Shown here: piece by piece, positions 1 to 10,215 of the stretch | How the letters are laid out: every line of letters starts with the position of its first letter | How positions within the stretch are numbered: position 1 is the stretch's first letter | From: Siphonodentalium dalli | Taxonomy: Eukaryota > Mollusca > Scaphopoda > Gadilida > Siphonodentaliidae | Direction: 5' to 3' | DNA length: 64,000 nt | NCBI GenBank assembly: GCA_032622095.1 | Contig: CP136061.1 | Location: forward strand, 7,760,734 to 7,824,733 | Notes under the pieces: model-generated | Database searches by the model: none | Told to the model about the DNA's origin: nothing | The model's input: only the letters and a program-made list of their open reading frames with translations | Made by a program: the position numbers and the translations under genes

Positions 1-108
1 TAAAAATGAAATAAACAAACTACATGGTGTATTTTTATTGTTTTCCAAAATAAAATGTTTGGCGTCTGTTTGGTTCGCTAACCAAGTTATTAAAACAAGA
101 AAAGCCCG

Positions 109-255
109 CTATAAAACACCTATAGATAATGTATATAAATATCTATAGAGACCATAATAAATATAGAGAGCGTTGTTTCCTGCTATAAAACACATATAGA
201 TAGTATATATAAAATATCTATAGAGACATAATAAATATAGAGAGCGTTATTTTCA
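109..255. repeat. two copies of a ~73-bp direct repeat
   Basis: Both copies contain GCTATAAAACAC and end with ATATAGAGAGCGTT, with AT-rich differences between them. The flanks at 1-108 and 256-360 show nothing I recognise. Confidence 0.7.
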
Positions 256-360
256 AAAGCCTTTTAAAGACAACTTAACTAAAAGAGCTGCCTTAAAGAT
301 GAATTCAGGATTCACGAGTCGACATTAGTTTTTTATGAAAACTATTGGACTTTTTATTGA

Positions 361-560
361 TATACAGTGAAACCTCTACATACCGGACCCTCTACAATCC
401 GAATCCCTCCTCAATCCGAATGAATTGTCTGGTCCCGAATTCACCCAAGTGCATTCTCACTAAAAATTACCTCTAAAATCCGGAACCTCTATATTCTGAA
501 TACCGGACAGGTTTGTTAGTCCACAGTTCAGCGAACACTTGATTATTACTTCTGAATACC
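361..560. mobile_element. possible pogo/Tigger-like DNA transposon fragment
   Basis: It opens with TA followed by CAGTGAAACCTCTACATA and contains several spaced 'ATACCGGAC' and 'AATCCG' words. A CAGTG start next to TA is usual for pogo/Tigger-type elements. I do not find a clean matching right end, so this is a fragment or a misassignment. From 560 to 1189 I see only a short inverted repeat around 589-620 (GAGTACGTAAT / ATTACGTACTC) and no gene. Confidence 0.3.
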
Positions 561-1189
561 GGACGAGATGAGATCGGTCGAGACGAGACGAGAGTACGTA
601 ATGGTATAGTGATTACGTACTCTAGTATAAGCGGACCGTTTAATTAGCATTCTTTTGTTCGGCGTATGCTTTGAACCGGATTGTAACAACAGGAGTCTGA
701 TTAGATATCTATGCTTATTTCACACATTGAGTGAACAATGGTGACTTCACAGATCGAGAATTAGAGCACTGACATATTGTTTTTGCAACAGTTATTGTGT
801 TGAATTAATTGGACTCTGTTTTTACAACCATTGTTGATCGCAGCTCACATCGCAAAACCCACAGACAATGCCGCCGCCGCCGATGAAGAAGACGAGGCAA
901 TCCATGACAGAAGCAACGATCGTGAAGTCGGCATGGTCGTGATGTTCGTCTGTTATATTTGAACAGTTTCGATATATGTAGCCTTTATTGTCACGTTGGG
1001 CGACTTCTTTTTGCAAGAATACCGGCATAAATCAAAATTATTTTTCTGTGTGGGCGCTAGGTTTCCCCAGCGATAAAAATAATATCTGGAAAAAAAAGAG
1101 TTGTTTTGAAAACTAGCACCGGAATATGTTGTTGTTGTAACTGGGGAGTCTGGAATCCTGAATACATCTTTAAGAAAGAAGTGAGGAAT

Positions 1190-1669
1190 CAGGCTTCAAA
1201 ATATGGTGCTTGTCATTTATAGAATGAGGTCCCCAGAGGGTGAATTTAGTAATGTTACCCCGCACAGCGGGCTAGCATCACAAAATTCATCCTCTGGGAC
1301 CTCATTCTGCATGATCTCATCTGCTATGGGAGACTCAAACTCAAAGACAGATTTAAGTTCCAAGATGGTGAAGTTGGTGATGTGAACCCATTGGGAACCT
1401 CAATTATACATTGTCGTCTGCCAATTTTGGGATATGGAGAAACTATATTTAAAAAAGAAAAAAACTTTCTAAAGAAGTTTCTGAAGAAACTAAAAAACTT
1501 GTTAATTTGATATAAATAAAGATACTTTCCAGAGAAGGTGAGGCCTAAGCAGAACGAGGTCCCCAGAGGGTGAATATAGTAATTTTAGCTTTCTGTGCAG
1601 GGAAGCGTAATTAAATTCACCCTTTGGGGACCTTATTTGGCAAATGTTCAGCACCATATTTTGAAGCCT
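1190..1669. mobile_element. H1-family MITE, long form
   Basis: The terminal inverted repeat is CAGGCTTCAAAATATGGTGC on the left with its complement ending at 1669. Each end carries the H1 hairpin arm GAATGAGGTCCCCAGAGGG / CCCTCTGGGACCTCATTC. The middle is the family linker with pyrimidine-rich and GAGAAACTA words. The outer end differs from the CAAGCCTTGAAATAG end of the short H1 copies, so this is a divergent subfamily. Confidence 0.75.
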
Positions 1670-1910
1670 ACTCAGACAAGAACAATTCAGAATTAAAACA
1701 ACAGTTCAAACATATTTATAGCTATAACAGTTAAATATGACTAATTGGCAACAGATGAGTTTGATAAAGAAGAGATCACCGTATGGATCTTTCCACAGCT
1801 GTCAATCATATCAATTTTCTACCAATCAGTGACTAAGCCATTCACTTGCTGCATTGAATTTTTTTTTCCAACTTAATTTTAATATTCACGCATACTTTCA
1901 GTGTTAAATA

Positions 1911-2067
1911 AGGATTAACTGTCATGTGGACTGTTTTTATGGAGATGTAACTGCGAGGTGAGTGGTCATAACTTGTGTAAAACCCGAAGGGTTTTACGTA
2001 CAAGTTATGACGATGTAACCTCATGGTTACATCTCCATAAAAACAGTCCACATGACAGTTAATCCTT
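1911..2067. mobile_element. foldback MITE
   Basis: The arms GGATTAACTGTCATGTGGAC and GTCCACATGACAGTTAATCC bracket a second inverted repeat (ACAAGTTATGACGATGTAAC against its counterpart), so nearly the whole 157 bp can fold into one stem. No coding capacity. The superfamily is not recognised. The 2070-2680 stretch downstream holds no feature I can support. Confidence 0.75.
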
Positions 2068-2680
2068 ATATTTATATACATTTAGCAAAAAAGCCACTTT
2101 TGTAAATGTATTTAAATCGAAAAGTGTATCGTGACAAAACCAGCCTAAAATATCCCATAGCACCCTTGGCAAAAGTTAACAGGAACAATTTCTCTTTATA
2201 TTGAAACCCGATGATTTATTAAGTCAATCCTGCGCAAGTCCAAATGCGCCCAAAACATTACGCGTTCGTCTTTCCAAAACCTATGACGCGTCGATGTAAT
2301 TATGAGGCTGCAGTTATGAGCTGTTGCGCGTACACCGAGAAATAATTGCAACTGGCCACGTGGGCGCTGGAGTTAGTGATAATCACACTTAGTATGTAAA
2401 TATATTCAATTGCCTGTTTGTAAACACCTTTTGACTTGTGACTATTATTACTCTGGAGTGCCTCATAATCGTAGGAAATTTCTGCCTGTTGATCCTTATT
2501 TGGCTATGGGAGTATACAACTGACAAATGTGTAAACCTGCTTACTCTTCGATTTCTTCAACTAGAATACCAGTCAAAGCCAACCCAATATTCTACATATG
2601 TCATGTCAAGTTGCAAGTTGTCCTGATTCGTGTAACAAGTGGCAAATTAAGTTGTGCTATTATAAGCCCTCAAGACTATA

Positions 2681-3118
2681 CGTGGCATATAGTCGGCTCT
2701 GGAAATGATAGCGTTTATAGCAGTGAATTTGTATACGTGGCATATAGTCGGCTCTGGAAATGATAGCGTTTATAGCAGTGAATTTGTATATGTGGCCTAC
2801 AATCAGCTCTGAAATGATCGCGTTGATAGCAGTGAATTTGTATATGTGACATATAGTCGGCTCTGAAATGATGGCGTTTATAGCAGTGAATTTGTATACA
2901 TGGCATATGATCTGCCCTGGAAATGATGGCGTTTATAGCAGTAAATTTGTATACATGGCATATGATCTGCCCTGGAAATGATGGCGTTTATAGCAGTAAA
3001 TTTGTATACATGGCATATGATCTGCCCTGGAAATGATGGCGTTTATAGCAGTGAATTTGTATACATGGCATATGATCTGCCCTGGAAATGATGGCGTTTA
3101 TAGCAGTGAATTTGATCA
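2681..3118. repeat. 55-bp minisatellite, ~8 units
   Basis: The unit begins near ACATGGCATATGATCTGCC and ends with GCAGTGAATTTGTAT. Unit starts fall at 2681, 2736, 2791, 2845, 2899, 2954, 3009 and 3064. The first four units differ from the last four (AGTCGGCTCTG versus GATCTGCCCTG), and the last four are nearly identical, which indicates recent expansion at the right end. Confidence 0.9.
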
Positions 3119-3261
3119 ATAATTAAAATAATATAAAATAATCATTACAAAAAGATCACAGATTATTAAACACAGAACATAAAAAGATGAATGTACGACC
3201 AATTTCAAAAAGAAGAATGGACGACCGAGGCCAATTAAATAACAATTCTGTGTTCTCAGGC

Positions 3262-3322
3262 ACCTCCCTTGTCACCGAGGCATCTCCCTTGTCACCGAGG
3301 CATCTCCCTCGCCAATCAAATG
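3262..3322. repeat. three copies of a 20-bp repeat
   Basis: The unit CTCCCTTGTCACCGAGGCAT is repeated in tandem with minor change. It lies in otherwise featureless sequence (3120-3480). Confidence 0.7.
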
Positions 3323-3481
3323 TTTTTTTAACAAGTCTCGTCGAACAGCTTTTTTTCAAAATATGTTGTCTCTGTTAGAAATATTGGATTTGAATAATGA
3401 AAATAAAAAAATTTCTTCTGGAGAATGTTTTCCCAATTTTAAGATAAAAATTTAAATAAATAGCCTCCCTCCCTCATCTCA

Positions 3482-3574
3482 ATCACTCCCGTATAGAGCC
3501 TCACAAGGACCCAAGCAGACGACAGTCATCAGTGCATTGTTCTCTGTGTCTGGGGCTCCATAAAGGGTTAATAA
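3482..3574. mobile_element. P4-family MITE, single copy
   Basis: It carries the P4 arms (GTATAGAGCCTCACA and TGTCTGGGGCTCCATA) around the core AGCAGACGACAGTCATCAGT and ends AAAGGGTTAA. It is the same unit that is tandemly amplified at 26101-26845, here as a lone copy in the opposite orientation. Confidence 0.7.
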
Positions 3575-3636
3575 CTAGCCTCCCTCCTTCGTCTCAAAAT
3601 TGAGATCTAATCGCCTGAGAACATAGATATTTCATT

Positions 3637-3815
3637 TTAACCCTTTCAGTGCCAAGTCCGATTTTTGTATCAACCCATATTTCCTTGATCATTTTTCAAA
3701 TTTATTTAAGAGCTCTTTCCATCAATGTATCACATTATTATAATCAATAAATTTGAAAAATGATCAAGGAAATAATGGTTGATACAAAAATCGGAATTGG
3801 CACTGAAAGGGTTAA
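3637..3815. mobile_element. P3-family MITE, complete
   Basis: TTAA flanks both ends. The arms TTAACCCTTTCAGTGCCAAG and their complement extend inward through ATTTTTGTATCAACC and CTTGATCATTTTTCAAAT, so the whole 179 bp is one imperfect palindrome. TTAA target sites with CCCTTT ends are typical of piggyBac-type non-autonomous elements. This short form lacks the hairpin cassette seen in the P3 copies at 55069, 61935 and 63278. Confidence 0.85.
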
Positions 3816-3859
3816 TGGCCCAAACTTCAAAAACAAGAATGGACACCAAACTGATTTAT

Positions 3860-3974
3860 GAATGAGCCAGGGTGTCATCAGCATGTCACCAGCGTGTCAT
3901 CTCACAGATAAAGAATGAGTCAGGGTGTCATCAGCATGTCACCAGCGTGTCATCAGGTGTCATCTCACAGATTA
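3860..3974. repeat. two copies of a ~52-bp direct repeat
   Basis: Both copies read CAGGGTGTCATCAGCATGTC followed by ACCAGCGTGTCATC. The second has an extra AGGTGTCATC. No other feature nearby apart from a half hairpin-cassette arm (GAGAATGCATTGGC) at 4032-4046. Confidence 0.75.
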
Positions 3975-4427
3975 ATTTAGGCCATATAAACAAATCAGTT
4001 CATTTCTCAGGAAATATATTTTTCAAAAAAAGAGAATGCATTGGCTTAATAAATAATCGTCACCTGCAAATTGTGCAGATCGCAACCAAATGGTGTAGTG
4101 ATTCCATCATTTACAACGATGTAAAATGCCGAAAGTATAACAAGGTTCATTGAATATAGTGATTCAACTGTTCAAATATGGTTCAAATATATGTTCAAAT
4201 GCAGTTATCTCAAACTTGACATTTCTGGGCGTAAGAAATAAAATACAAGTTGTGTTAACCCTAGTTAAGGATTTCTCAATAGTCCTATGTTTACTATGGG
4301 AGACAAATAATTCAATGCACAGTTTTTATTTTGAAGATTAAGAATATTTCTTAATTTTTTACAAAATATTTTTCGAAGAAAATTTAATATTAAAAGTAAC
4401 ATTTTCTTGATTTTTCAGGTATTCACC

Positions 4428-4565
4428 GGTTACGTAACATTATACAGTTATCACATTGTTTCGAGGTTGACACGAGGAATTGTCAACCCGATGAAGTCGA
4501 GGTGAATATTGGCTTCCGAGGGCTGACAATTCCTCGTGTCAACCAAGAAACAATGCGATAAATGT
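4428..4565. mobile_element. foldback MITE (TTGACACGAGGAATTGTC)
   Basis: The arms GGTTGACACGAGGAATTGTC and GACAATTCCTCGTGTCAACC flank a short spacer, and outer arms ATCACATTGTTTC / GAAACAATGCGAT continue the pairing. A second small palindrome, GTTCTGACGTCACTCAGAAC at 4675-4694, contains a CRE-like TGACGTCA. The rest of 4565-4890 holds nothing recognisable. Confidence 0.65.
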
Positions 4566-4892
4566 TTTATTATATGAAACGCACTTTGATTGGACAAGAC
4601 GTTGTGACGTTGAACGTCGTTGGAAAACCTGATCAATTTTCAGGTCTGATAATAAGTTATGTTAACCCCTGAAGGTTCTGACGTCACTCAGAACTGATAT
4701 TAACCTGTTGTTTCATTAATGAGGTAAACATCGTTAGATATCTCGATATTTTCATTACATTTTAACATAGGAATTGGGGAAAGAAACTTATGATCATATA
4801 ATAAAAGACATTGTCTGAACTCTACCTATATTTTGATTTTTTTAATTTGGCCAAAGTTTCTGCAACATTGCCAAACAAGTTCAGAAACGGCC

Positions 4893-5062
4893 AAAAACCC
4901 TGTGCCAATGCATTCGCTTATATATGCGAGTCGACCATAGGTCGCCTCATATATATAGGAGAATGCATTGGCCTAAAAAAAATTCATCATTTGTTATTAT
5001 TTTTTACAATTTTTTACAATTTTAATAATTTTTTACTATTCTTCCAACTTTCATAAAAAATA
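4893..5062. mobile_element. hairpin cassette with AT-rich linker (half P1-like element)
   Basis: It starts CCCTGTGCCAATGCATTC and returns as GAGAATGCATTGGCCTAA after a GTCGACCATAGGTCGCC loop, then runs into the usual AATTTTTTAC-type linker. The second hairpin and outer P1 ends are missing. Confidence 0.75.
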
Positions 5063-5065
5063 AAA

Positions 5066-5153
5066 ATTAACCCACATGGAGCCTCACACAGATGAAAGCA
5101 TGCACTGTGGAGTGTCATCTTCTCCAGGCTATGTGGGGCTCTCTATGGGTTTT
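5066..5153. mobile_element. P4-family MITE
   Basis: The arms AACCCACATGGAGCCTCACA and GTGGGGCTCTCTATGGGTT surround AAGCATGCACTGTGGAGTGT. The structure matches the copies at 20639 and 27036. It lies just beyond the tubby stop codon in the gene's 3' direction. Confidence 0.7.
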
Positions 5154-5319
5154 TACATTTATATTGGTGCCAGCATGAACTCTGCCCATGTCCTGTGTGA
5201 AGACAGAACCGTGTGAAGACAGACCCGTGTGAAGACAGAACCGAGAAAACTCGGGGAGTTAAGAAGGGCGGAGATGACAGCCTGGATTTAAATATATAAA
5301 AATATATCACAACATTTGT

Positions 5320-5453
5320 TCATTCACACGCTAATTTACTGTCGAAGCTGCTAAGCGCTATTCCGAACGCCTGGAGCGCGCACATAGGATAGTTAAAATC
5401 CATCGTAAACAAGTCCTCCGACACACGGCCAAACTGCATGACAATGTAGTCAA
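5320..5453 (-). CDS. TUB: tubby-like gene, terminal coding exon
   Basis: The acceptor TATATTTACAG precedes TTGACTAC. The exon translates [35 protein letters not shown] and SKLACE, followed by TGA at 5322-5320. This is the hallmark last strand and buried C-terminal helix of the tubby domain, and the length (2 bases plus 44 codons) matches the usual last exon. It enters in phase 1, which fits the preceding exon ending GAT|G at 8991. A diverged copy of the exon start lies just upstream at 5480-5527. Downstream toward 5156 is presumed 3' UTR; I could not place a polyadenylation site with confidence. Confidence 0.95.
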
Positions 5454-5479
5454 CTGTAAATATACAAGAAAATATCAAA

Positions 5480-5527
5480 TTAAACACGCACTCCGAAAAA
5501 CGGCAAAGCTGCATTATGATGTAGTCA
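5480..5527 (-). pseudogene. diverged duplicate of the start of the last tubby exon
   Basis: On the minus strand it reads GTTGACTACATCATAATGCA and continues as LCRFSECVF in translation, matching the true exon's GACTACATTGTCATGCAG and FGRVSEDLF. Several core positions differ and there is no acceptor in front. It sits 27 bp upstream of the real acceptor, inside the intron. Confidence 0.75.
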
Positions 5528-5710
5528 ACCATACCCCCACCCCCGAATAAAGTGTTTTTATTTGAACAGTGGATTTTTAAGAAATGAAAAATTTGATTCT
5601 TGGAACAATCATTGAATCAAACTTAGCTTCCAACTGTCTATCTTGTTGACACACCTGGTTTTATTTTATTAGAGACCGGAATAATCAGTAAAAATGTCCT
5701 ATATTTTTAT

Positions 5711-5870
5711 CTAAGTAGTCCATATGTACATTAAGTAGTCCATATGTACATTAAGTAGTCCATATGTACATTAAGTAGAACATATGTACATTAAGTAGTC
5801 CATATGTACATTAAGTAGTCCATATGTACATTAAGTAGTCCATATGTACATTAAGTAGTCCATATGTACA
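5711..5870. repeat. 20-bp minisatellite, 8 units
   Basis: The unit TTAAGTAGTCCATATGTACA is repeated head to tail, with one unit reading AGTAGAACATATG. A ninth, partial unit (TTAAGTAGTCCATATG) continues at 6267 beyond the inserted P1 element, so the MITE interrupts the array exactly at a TTAA. Confidence 0.95.
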
Positions 5871-6270
5871 TTAACCCTTTACCCAACAAAACGGCCAAAA
5901 CCGGCCAAATAAAGCTTCAACAGCCTAAAATATCTTCGGTCTGTCTCAATAGAACCATACAAATATGGATATCATTGGAACCGGCTCCTTGACCACATTG
6001 TGATAGTTACAATTATGCCATGTGCCAATGCATTCTCTTATATATGCGAGTCGACCATAGGTCGCCTCGCATATATAAGAGAATGCATTGGCCTAAAAAA
6101 AATCTTTTTTTAACACTTTTTACCATTTTTTCTTACATTCTTTAACAATTTTATAATTGTTAATGTGTTAAGCCAATGCATTCTCTTATATATGCGAGGC
6201 GACCTATGGTCGACTCGCATATATAAGAGAATGCATTGGCACAGGGCCGTTCTGTTGGGTAAAGGGTTAA
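5871..6270. mobile_element. P1-family MITE (piggyBac-like), inserted in the 20-bp array
   Basis: TTAA marks both ends. The long left arm runs TTAACCCTTTACCCAACA, then AAAGCTTCAACAGCC and CTTCGGTCTGTCTC. Two hairpin cassettes (GCCAATGCATTCTCTTATAT and complement) flank an AT-rich linker, and a short right arm ends TGTTGGGTAAAGGGTTAA. No coding capacity. It depends on a transposase encoded elsewhere. Confidence 0.92.
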
Positions 6271-6517
6271 GTAGTCCATATGCTAAAAACAATCTGATAA
6301 CTAAAACTACAGTTATCTTCTGGAAAACAAAATAGTCTGCAAATTCTAAGTGGACAAGAGCCATAAATCCAGTCGAAATCGGTGCATGAAACCCCAATTA
6401 GAACATGACCTGCATTTTCATGTCAGAAATCCATATATCAAAATAGAAAACAATAATCGGATAAATATAACTAAAGTTATCATCTGGAATTCATCTGGGT
6501 CGGCCAGGGGACAAATA

Positions 6518-6915
6518 CAGTAATGCTCTAAGTATTTTTTTTATAATTTTTTTTATAATTTATTCATCTTTTTGATACAATTTCACATAATATTAACATT
6601 TGAAAAGACATAAATTTTACATACAACAATATCTAAGGAAAAACCATGTACATGATGCATGTCTATTTCAAATATATTTTTACATGAGCTAAGCACAATG
6701 CCAGTGATATTTTTTATTGAATGAAACTTGTCATTAAGTGATCTTAGTCCTTTAATATTTCAGGTATAGGCCTATATGTATTGTTTTTTATTAATGTGAC
6801 CATTTTATATGTTTAAATATGCTCTAAGTAATCGACTCTTTAACCACAGCAGAATTATGAGTAACTTTTCAGGATTTAGTCGAAAATATGGCTTGTTGCC
6901 TGTGGCAGCAGGGAT
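6518..6915. mobile_element. M-family MITE fragments
   Basis: A terminal fragment ACAGTAATGCTCTAAGTA starts near 6519. A longer internal fragment at 6823-6902 reads GCTCTAAGTAATCGACTC followed by AACCACAGCAGAATTATG and AAATATGGCTTGTTGCC. The two pieces are separated by ~270 bp of unrelated AT-rich DNA, so this is a decayed copy. The 6915-7380 interval shows no feature I can support. Confidence 0.6.
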
Positions 6916-7439
6916 CCAATAAAAGACAAAATAGCGTATCGACTCCATATGAACCCATATCCATCCTGGGGCTTTCAATTTGGGTCGGTGTCAATCAAGG
7001 TGACCCTAATATTCCCTCTTTTCCTGTTTGTAGTTTCCATTCTCATTGGTCTATCTAGCCACAAGCATGATAAAGTACTATGGGTAATATTGTACAGTCT
7101 ACAGCTTTCATGAGATGACAGTGCAAGGGGAAATACTCTATTTATAGTTAGATTCTGCAGGTTTCCACGTGTTCAGTACACAAGCCCATATTTTTTTCTT
7201 TGATATGGATTTTGTGTTTGTTGGATTACTTTTAAAACCTCAATAAAGTTCACATTTTGTTTTTCTAGATAATCCATCATGAATTATACTCTAACTTGGG
7301 GATTGCCCGTCAAAATAGACGAGCAAATAAATGTTCTTCATTACTTTCTGGTCATGAACACATTATCTTATCTATATTAGGTATGGATTGGTCATGCTTC
7401 TCTCTCACCGGAAGCGCGTGGAAACACTGTCTTTATTGA

Positions 7440-7850
7440 ACTAAAACTGTATTTTGTAACCTACCCTACCCCACATATATGCATGCACATTTGAAACTAA
7501 CAAAATGAACATATTACTTTATTACTGTATTTACTAAATGTAACTGAAACAGACTCCATTTGGGAGCTTTTATTAAGCCGCGGAGGAGTCTGTGGCTCGG
7601 GAACACTTTATTTCACAGAAAAACTCTATTTCCTACCACTACCCACATATATGCATGCACATATGGAATGCAACACAAATCGACTTATATTACATTATTA
7701 CTATATATATATTACAGTAACTGAAATAGAGCCTTTTTATTCAGCAACCGAGTGGCCTGCATCCCCTCCTTGCGCACATGCATTATGATCTTGAACAGGC
7801 TTCCTTTGGGAGCTTTTATTCAGCAGCGTATATATACGGCCGCAGTCCTC
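7440..7850. repeat. diverged ~190-bp direct duplication
   Basis: CCCACATATATGCATGCACAT occurs at about 7471 and again near 7635, each followed by a TATTACTTTATTACT-like stretch, then GAGCTTTTATT near 7565 and 7810. The copies are diverged, so the duplication is old. From 7850 to 8584 I see no gene or repeat I can name. Confidence 0.5.
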
Positions 7851-8584
7851 TGCACTGCAGCCCATTTGCACACTTCGCCCATTTTTATATTGTATAAAAC
7901 GTTATTCTATACATATCAATTTGCCGTCTTCCGTATATGTACTCATTCGATTCCACACTCAATGCACAACTTTCATAACAAGACACAATCCATTACATTA
8001 TATTCACTGAAATGGCATATTAAAATATCATTTAGCGCCCATTTCCAACGATGGTATAGAACATTCTAGTCTCGACTCTACACCCATGCACTTCCACAAC
8101 AAAAGCAACATGGATTACTTATAATCACACTTAACCTGATCTGACAAATTTATAGCGCCCATTTTGAACAAAGCTTTGGTAGAGCGCATGAAAATTCTGT
8201 CATTACAATAGCAACGCAAGCGTGGGTTGTGTACAACGTCACATGACGTCAATCGACAAACGTCGTAAGAAATAGTGTCTACTTGAGTGCAAATGTGGCA
8301 TTTGGGGACCATGCTCAAACTTATGTTTTATCCGACCAATCGACGTGAAAGTTTGTGACTCATCATCTATGACACAATATAGCCCGTGTTCCAAATTTGG
8401 GCTACATTGGACGCATGGTTGAAAAGTTATAAACGCGCCAAAAGCATGACCAAGTTATACATACACAGATGACGGGTTTTATATTTATAGATAATGGTGC
8501 AGCCATCGGCTTGGTTACTGCGATTACTAATATAAGTGAACAGAATCCTTCATTTTAACTCCATAAAAATTGGTTGATAAAGCC

Positions 8585-8922
8585 TTAACCCTTTCATGAC
8601 TGGAGCTGCTTCTGAAATTTTGCGAAAACTCTGTGCCAATGAATTCTCTTATATATGTGAGTCTCTTTATTAGAGAATACATTGGTATAACAATATTTAC
8701 CTTGACGTTGTAACCCAGTGCTTTCTCTTATATATGCGAATCTCAAATATAGAGAGCCTCGCATATATAAGAGAATGCACTGGACTAACAATATTTACCT
8801 TGATAGTTCATTCTCTTATACATATGCGAGGCTCCCGATGTGAGTCTTGCATATATAAGAGAATGCAATGAAACATGCTCTTTACTGTTGCACTGGCACT
8901 GCTCCCACCATGAAAGGGTTAA
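8585..8922. mobile_element. P2-family MITE
   Basis: TTAA lies at both ends. The left end is TTAACCCTTTCATGACTGGA and the right end is GCTCCCACCATGAAAGGGTTAA. Several hairpin-cassette arms (TCTCTTATATATGCGA and complements) lie between. Some arms are degenerate. Confidence 0.85.
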
Positions 8923-8925
8923 TAT

Positions 8926-8965
8926 TTAACCCTTTCAGTGCCAAGTCCAATTTTTGTATCAACTT
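8926..8965. mobile_element. P3-family end fragment
   Basis: TTAACCCTTTCAGTGCCAAG continues into ATTTTTGTATCAAC and then stops. It lies about 25 bp inside the intron beyond the 5' splice site of the tubby exon ending at 8991, so an insertion or deletion reached close to that junction. Confidence 0.7.
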
Positions 8966-8990
8966 TTTCCATTATGCTAACAATACTCAC

Positions 8991-9074
8991 CATCATTGTC
9001 ATGAACTATCTGGAAATTTTTCACTGATGCTTGCGTAACTCGCCCGTGGAAATTTAAAACATATGACTGTGTTT
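8991..9074 (-). CDS. TUB: tubby-like gene, penultimate coding exon
   Basis: The acceptor TTATTTTACAG precedes AAACACAGTCATATG and the donor is GATG|GTGAGT. Read with the G carried from the previous exon it gives [25 protein letters not shown] and DND, the strongly conserved tubby-domain segment before the final exon. The length of 84 bp enters and leaves in phase 1. No damage seen. Confidence 0.95.
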
Positions 9075-9116
9075 CTGTAAAATAAGAAAGAAAGGTTCAG
9101 TACATCAAACTTTGCT

Positions 9117-9178
9117 TCAAACAGTCTATAATTAAACAGTCTATAATTAAACAGTCTATAATTAAACAGTCTATAATT
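9117..9178. repeat. short tandem repeat, 4 x ~16 bp
   Basis: The unit AAACAGTCTATAATT is repeated four times in intronic DNA. Confidence 0.85.
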
Positions 9179-9189
9179 TTAAAATATTT

Positions 9190-9720
9190 GATTAGATACG
9201 AGAAAGTGGCAGAATAATAATCAACAAATTCTATGTCGAAAAAGGGACATAACTCTGTTAGAAATAGTCAGACTAAATCCAAATTTGAACTTGACCTGTT
9301 TTTTCGTGTGATTAATCGACGTACTAAATTTGAAAGCTATCGGATAATAATAAATTCTATGTTGAAAAAGGGACATAACTCTATTAGAAATAATCAGACT
9401 AAATCCAAATTTGAACTTGACCTGTCTTTTCGTGTCATTAATCCACGTACTAAATTTGAAAGCTATCGGATAATCATAAATTAAGTAATCTTTCGGACAA
9501 CAAAAATAATCATCAAATTCTAAGTAAAAAAGGGGCATAACACTGCCAGAAATGACCGGATCTGATCCGAATTTGAACTTGATCTGAACTTTCTCATCTG
9601 AAGTCTACATACCAAGTTTCTTCAAATTCTGTCAACAATTATTCAAGTTATCATCCAGACAATAAATATTTCGGACAGACAGACACTTAGATGGACTCGT
9701 CCTCAGTGCTTATCCTCCTC
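9190..9720. mobile_element. Helitron-like (HINE/pearl-like) tandem element
   Basis: There are about three units of ~127 bp with AAAAAGGGACATAACTCTG, AAATCCAAATTTGAACTTG and TACTAAATTTGAAAGCTATC, then a CGGACAGACAGACACTTAGA run. Tandem cores followed by a GACAGAC/ACGG run are typical of non-autonomous Helitron-related elements of molluscs. Open frames crossing it reflect the repeat and are not genes. The 9720-9915 stretch shows nothing further. Confidence 0.6.
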
Positions 9721-9914
9721 TGCACTAAGGCGCAACACTCCAGCAAGTAGCGACTAGTAAGTGCCACTGCACATTTTCTGAGGATTACGTCATTGATAGA
9801 TATAGCGTCACCAAAAATCCATAGGTCGTTTTGTTAAACTTATTATCTGAACATTTCCCACGAATGAATAGGAATCCTTCTCAAGCTCTGCTCTCGTATT
9901 ATCTGTTTTTCTGT

Positions 9915-10146
9915 CATCCTTACCATTGTTCCAGACGGGCGTTTTAAGTCAATACCCCCCCCCCCCCCCCCCCCCCCCGTGGGGACCTCATCCTTACCAT
10001 CGTTCCAGAAGGGCGTTTTAAGTTAATACCCCCCCTGGTGACCTCATCCTTAACATCGTTCCAGACGGGCGTTTTAAGTTAATACCCCCCCCCCCCCCCC
10101 CCCCCCTCTGGGGACCTCATCCTTACCATCATTCCAGACGGGCGTT
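9915..10146 (-). repeat. tandem duplication of tubby exon tail plus 5' splice site, with poly-C tracts
   Basis: Four units of about 60-75 bp occur, and the rightmost is the real end of the exon at 10127-10215. On the minus strand each reads AAAACGCCCGTCTGGAACGA followed by TGGTAAGGATGA, that is the KTPVWND coding tail and its GTAAGG donor, then GGGGACC and a G run of variable length (C on the + strand, up to ~24). One intronic copy has lost the donor (TGTTAAGG). Confidence 0.9.
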
Positions 10147-10215
10147 TTGTTTGTGTAACTCGAGCAGATTTTCCATGTTTTTCCGCTTCCATCGCTCGAT
10201 TAGTCCATCGTGGTC
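10127..10215 (-). CDS. TUB: tubby-like gene, exon with 1-bp frameshift
   Basis: The acceptor CTCCTTTTCAG precedes GACCACGATGGACTA and the donor is GATG|GTAAGG. It translates DHDGLIERWKRKNMENLLELH. The sequence then reads CACAAACAAAACGCC. The family motif NKTPVWND is recovered only if one A of that run is dropped; as written the frame reaches TGA seven codons later. The expected length is 88 bp (phase 0 in, phase 1 out), and here it is 89. This is either a sequencing or assembly error next to an A-rich run or a genuine lesion that would truncate the domain before its last ~80 residues. The exon tail is tandemly duplicated into the intron. Confidence 0.9.

Noticed and set aside
5711-5870. Possible centromeric or telomeric array
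   Set aside because: Only eight 20-bp units in an intron; no telomere-type motif.
4893-6270. Hairpin cassettes as microRNA precursors
   Set aside because: The arms are near-perfect and repeated dozens of times, as expected for MITEs. Without small-RNA data a microRNA call is unsupported.
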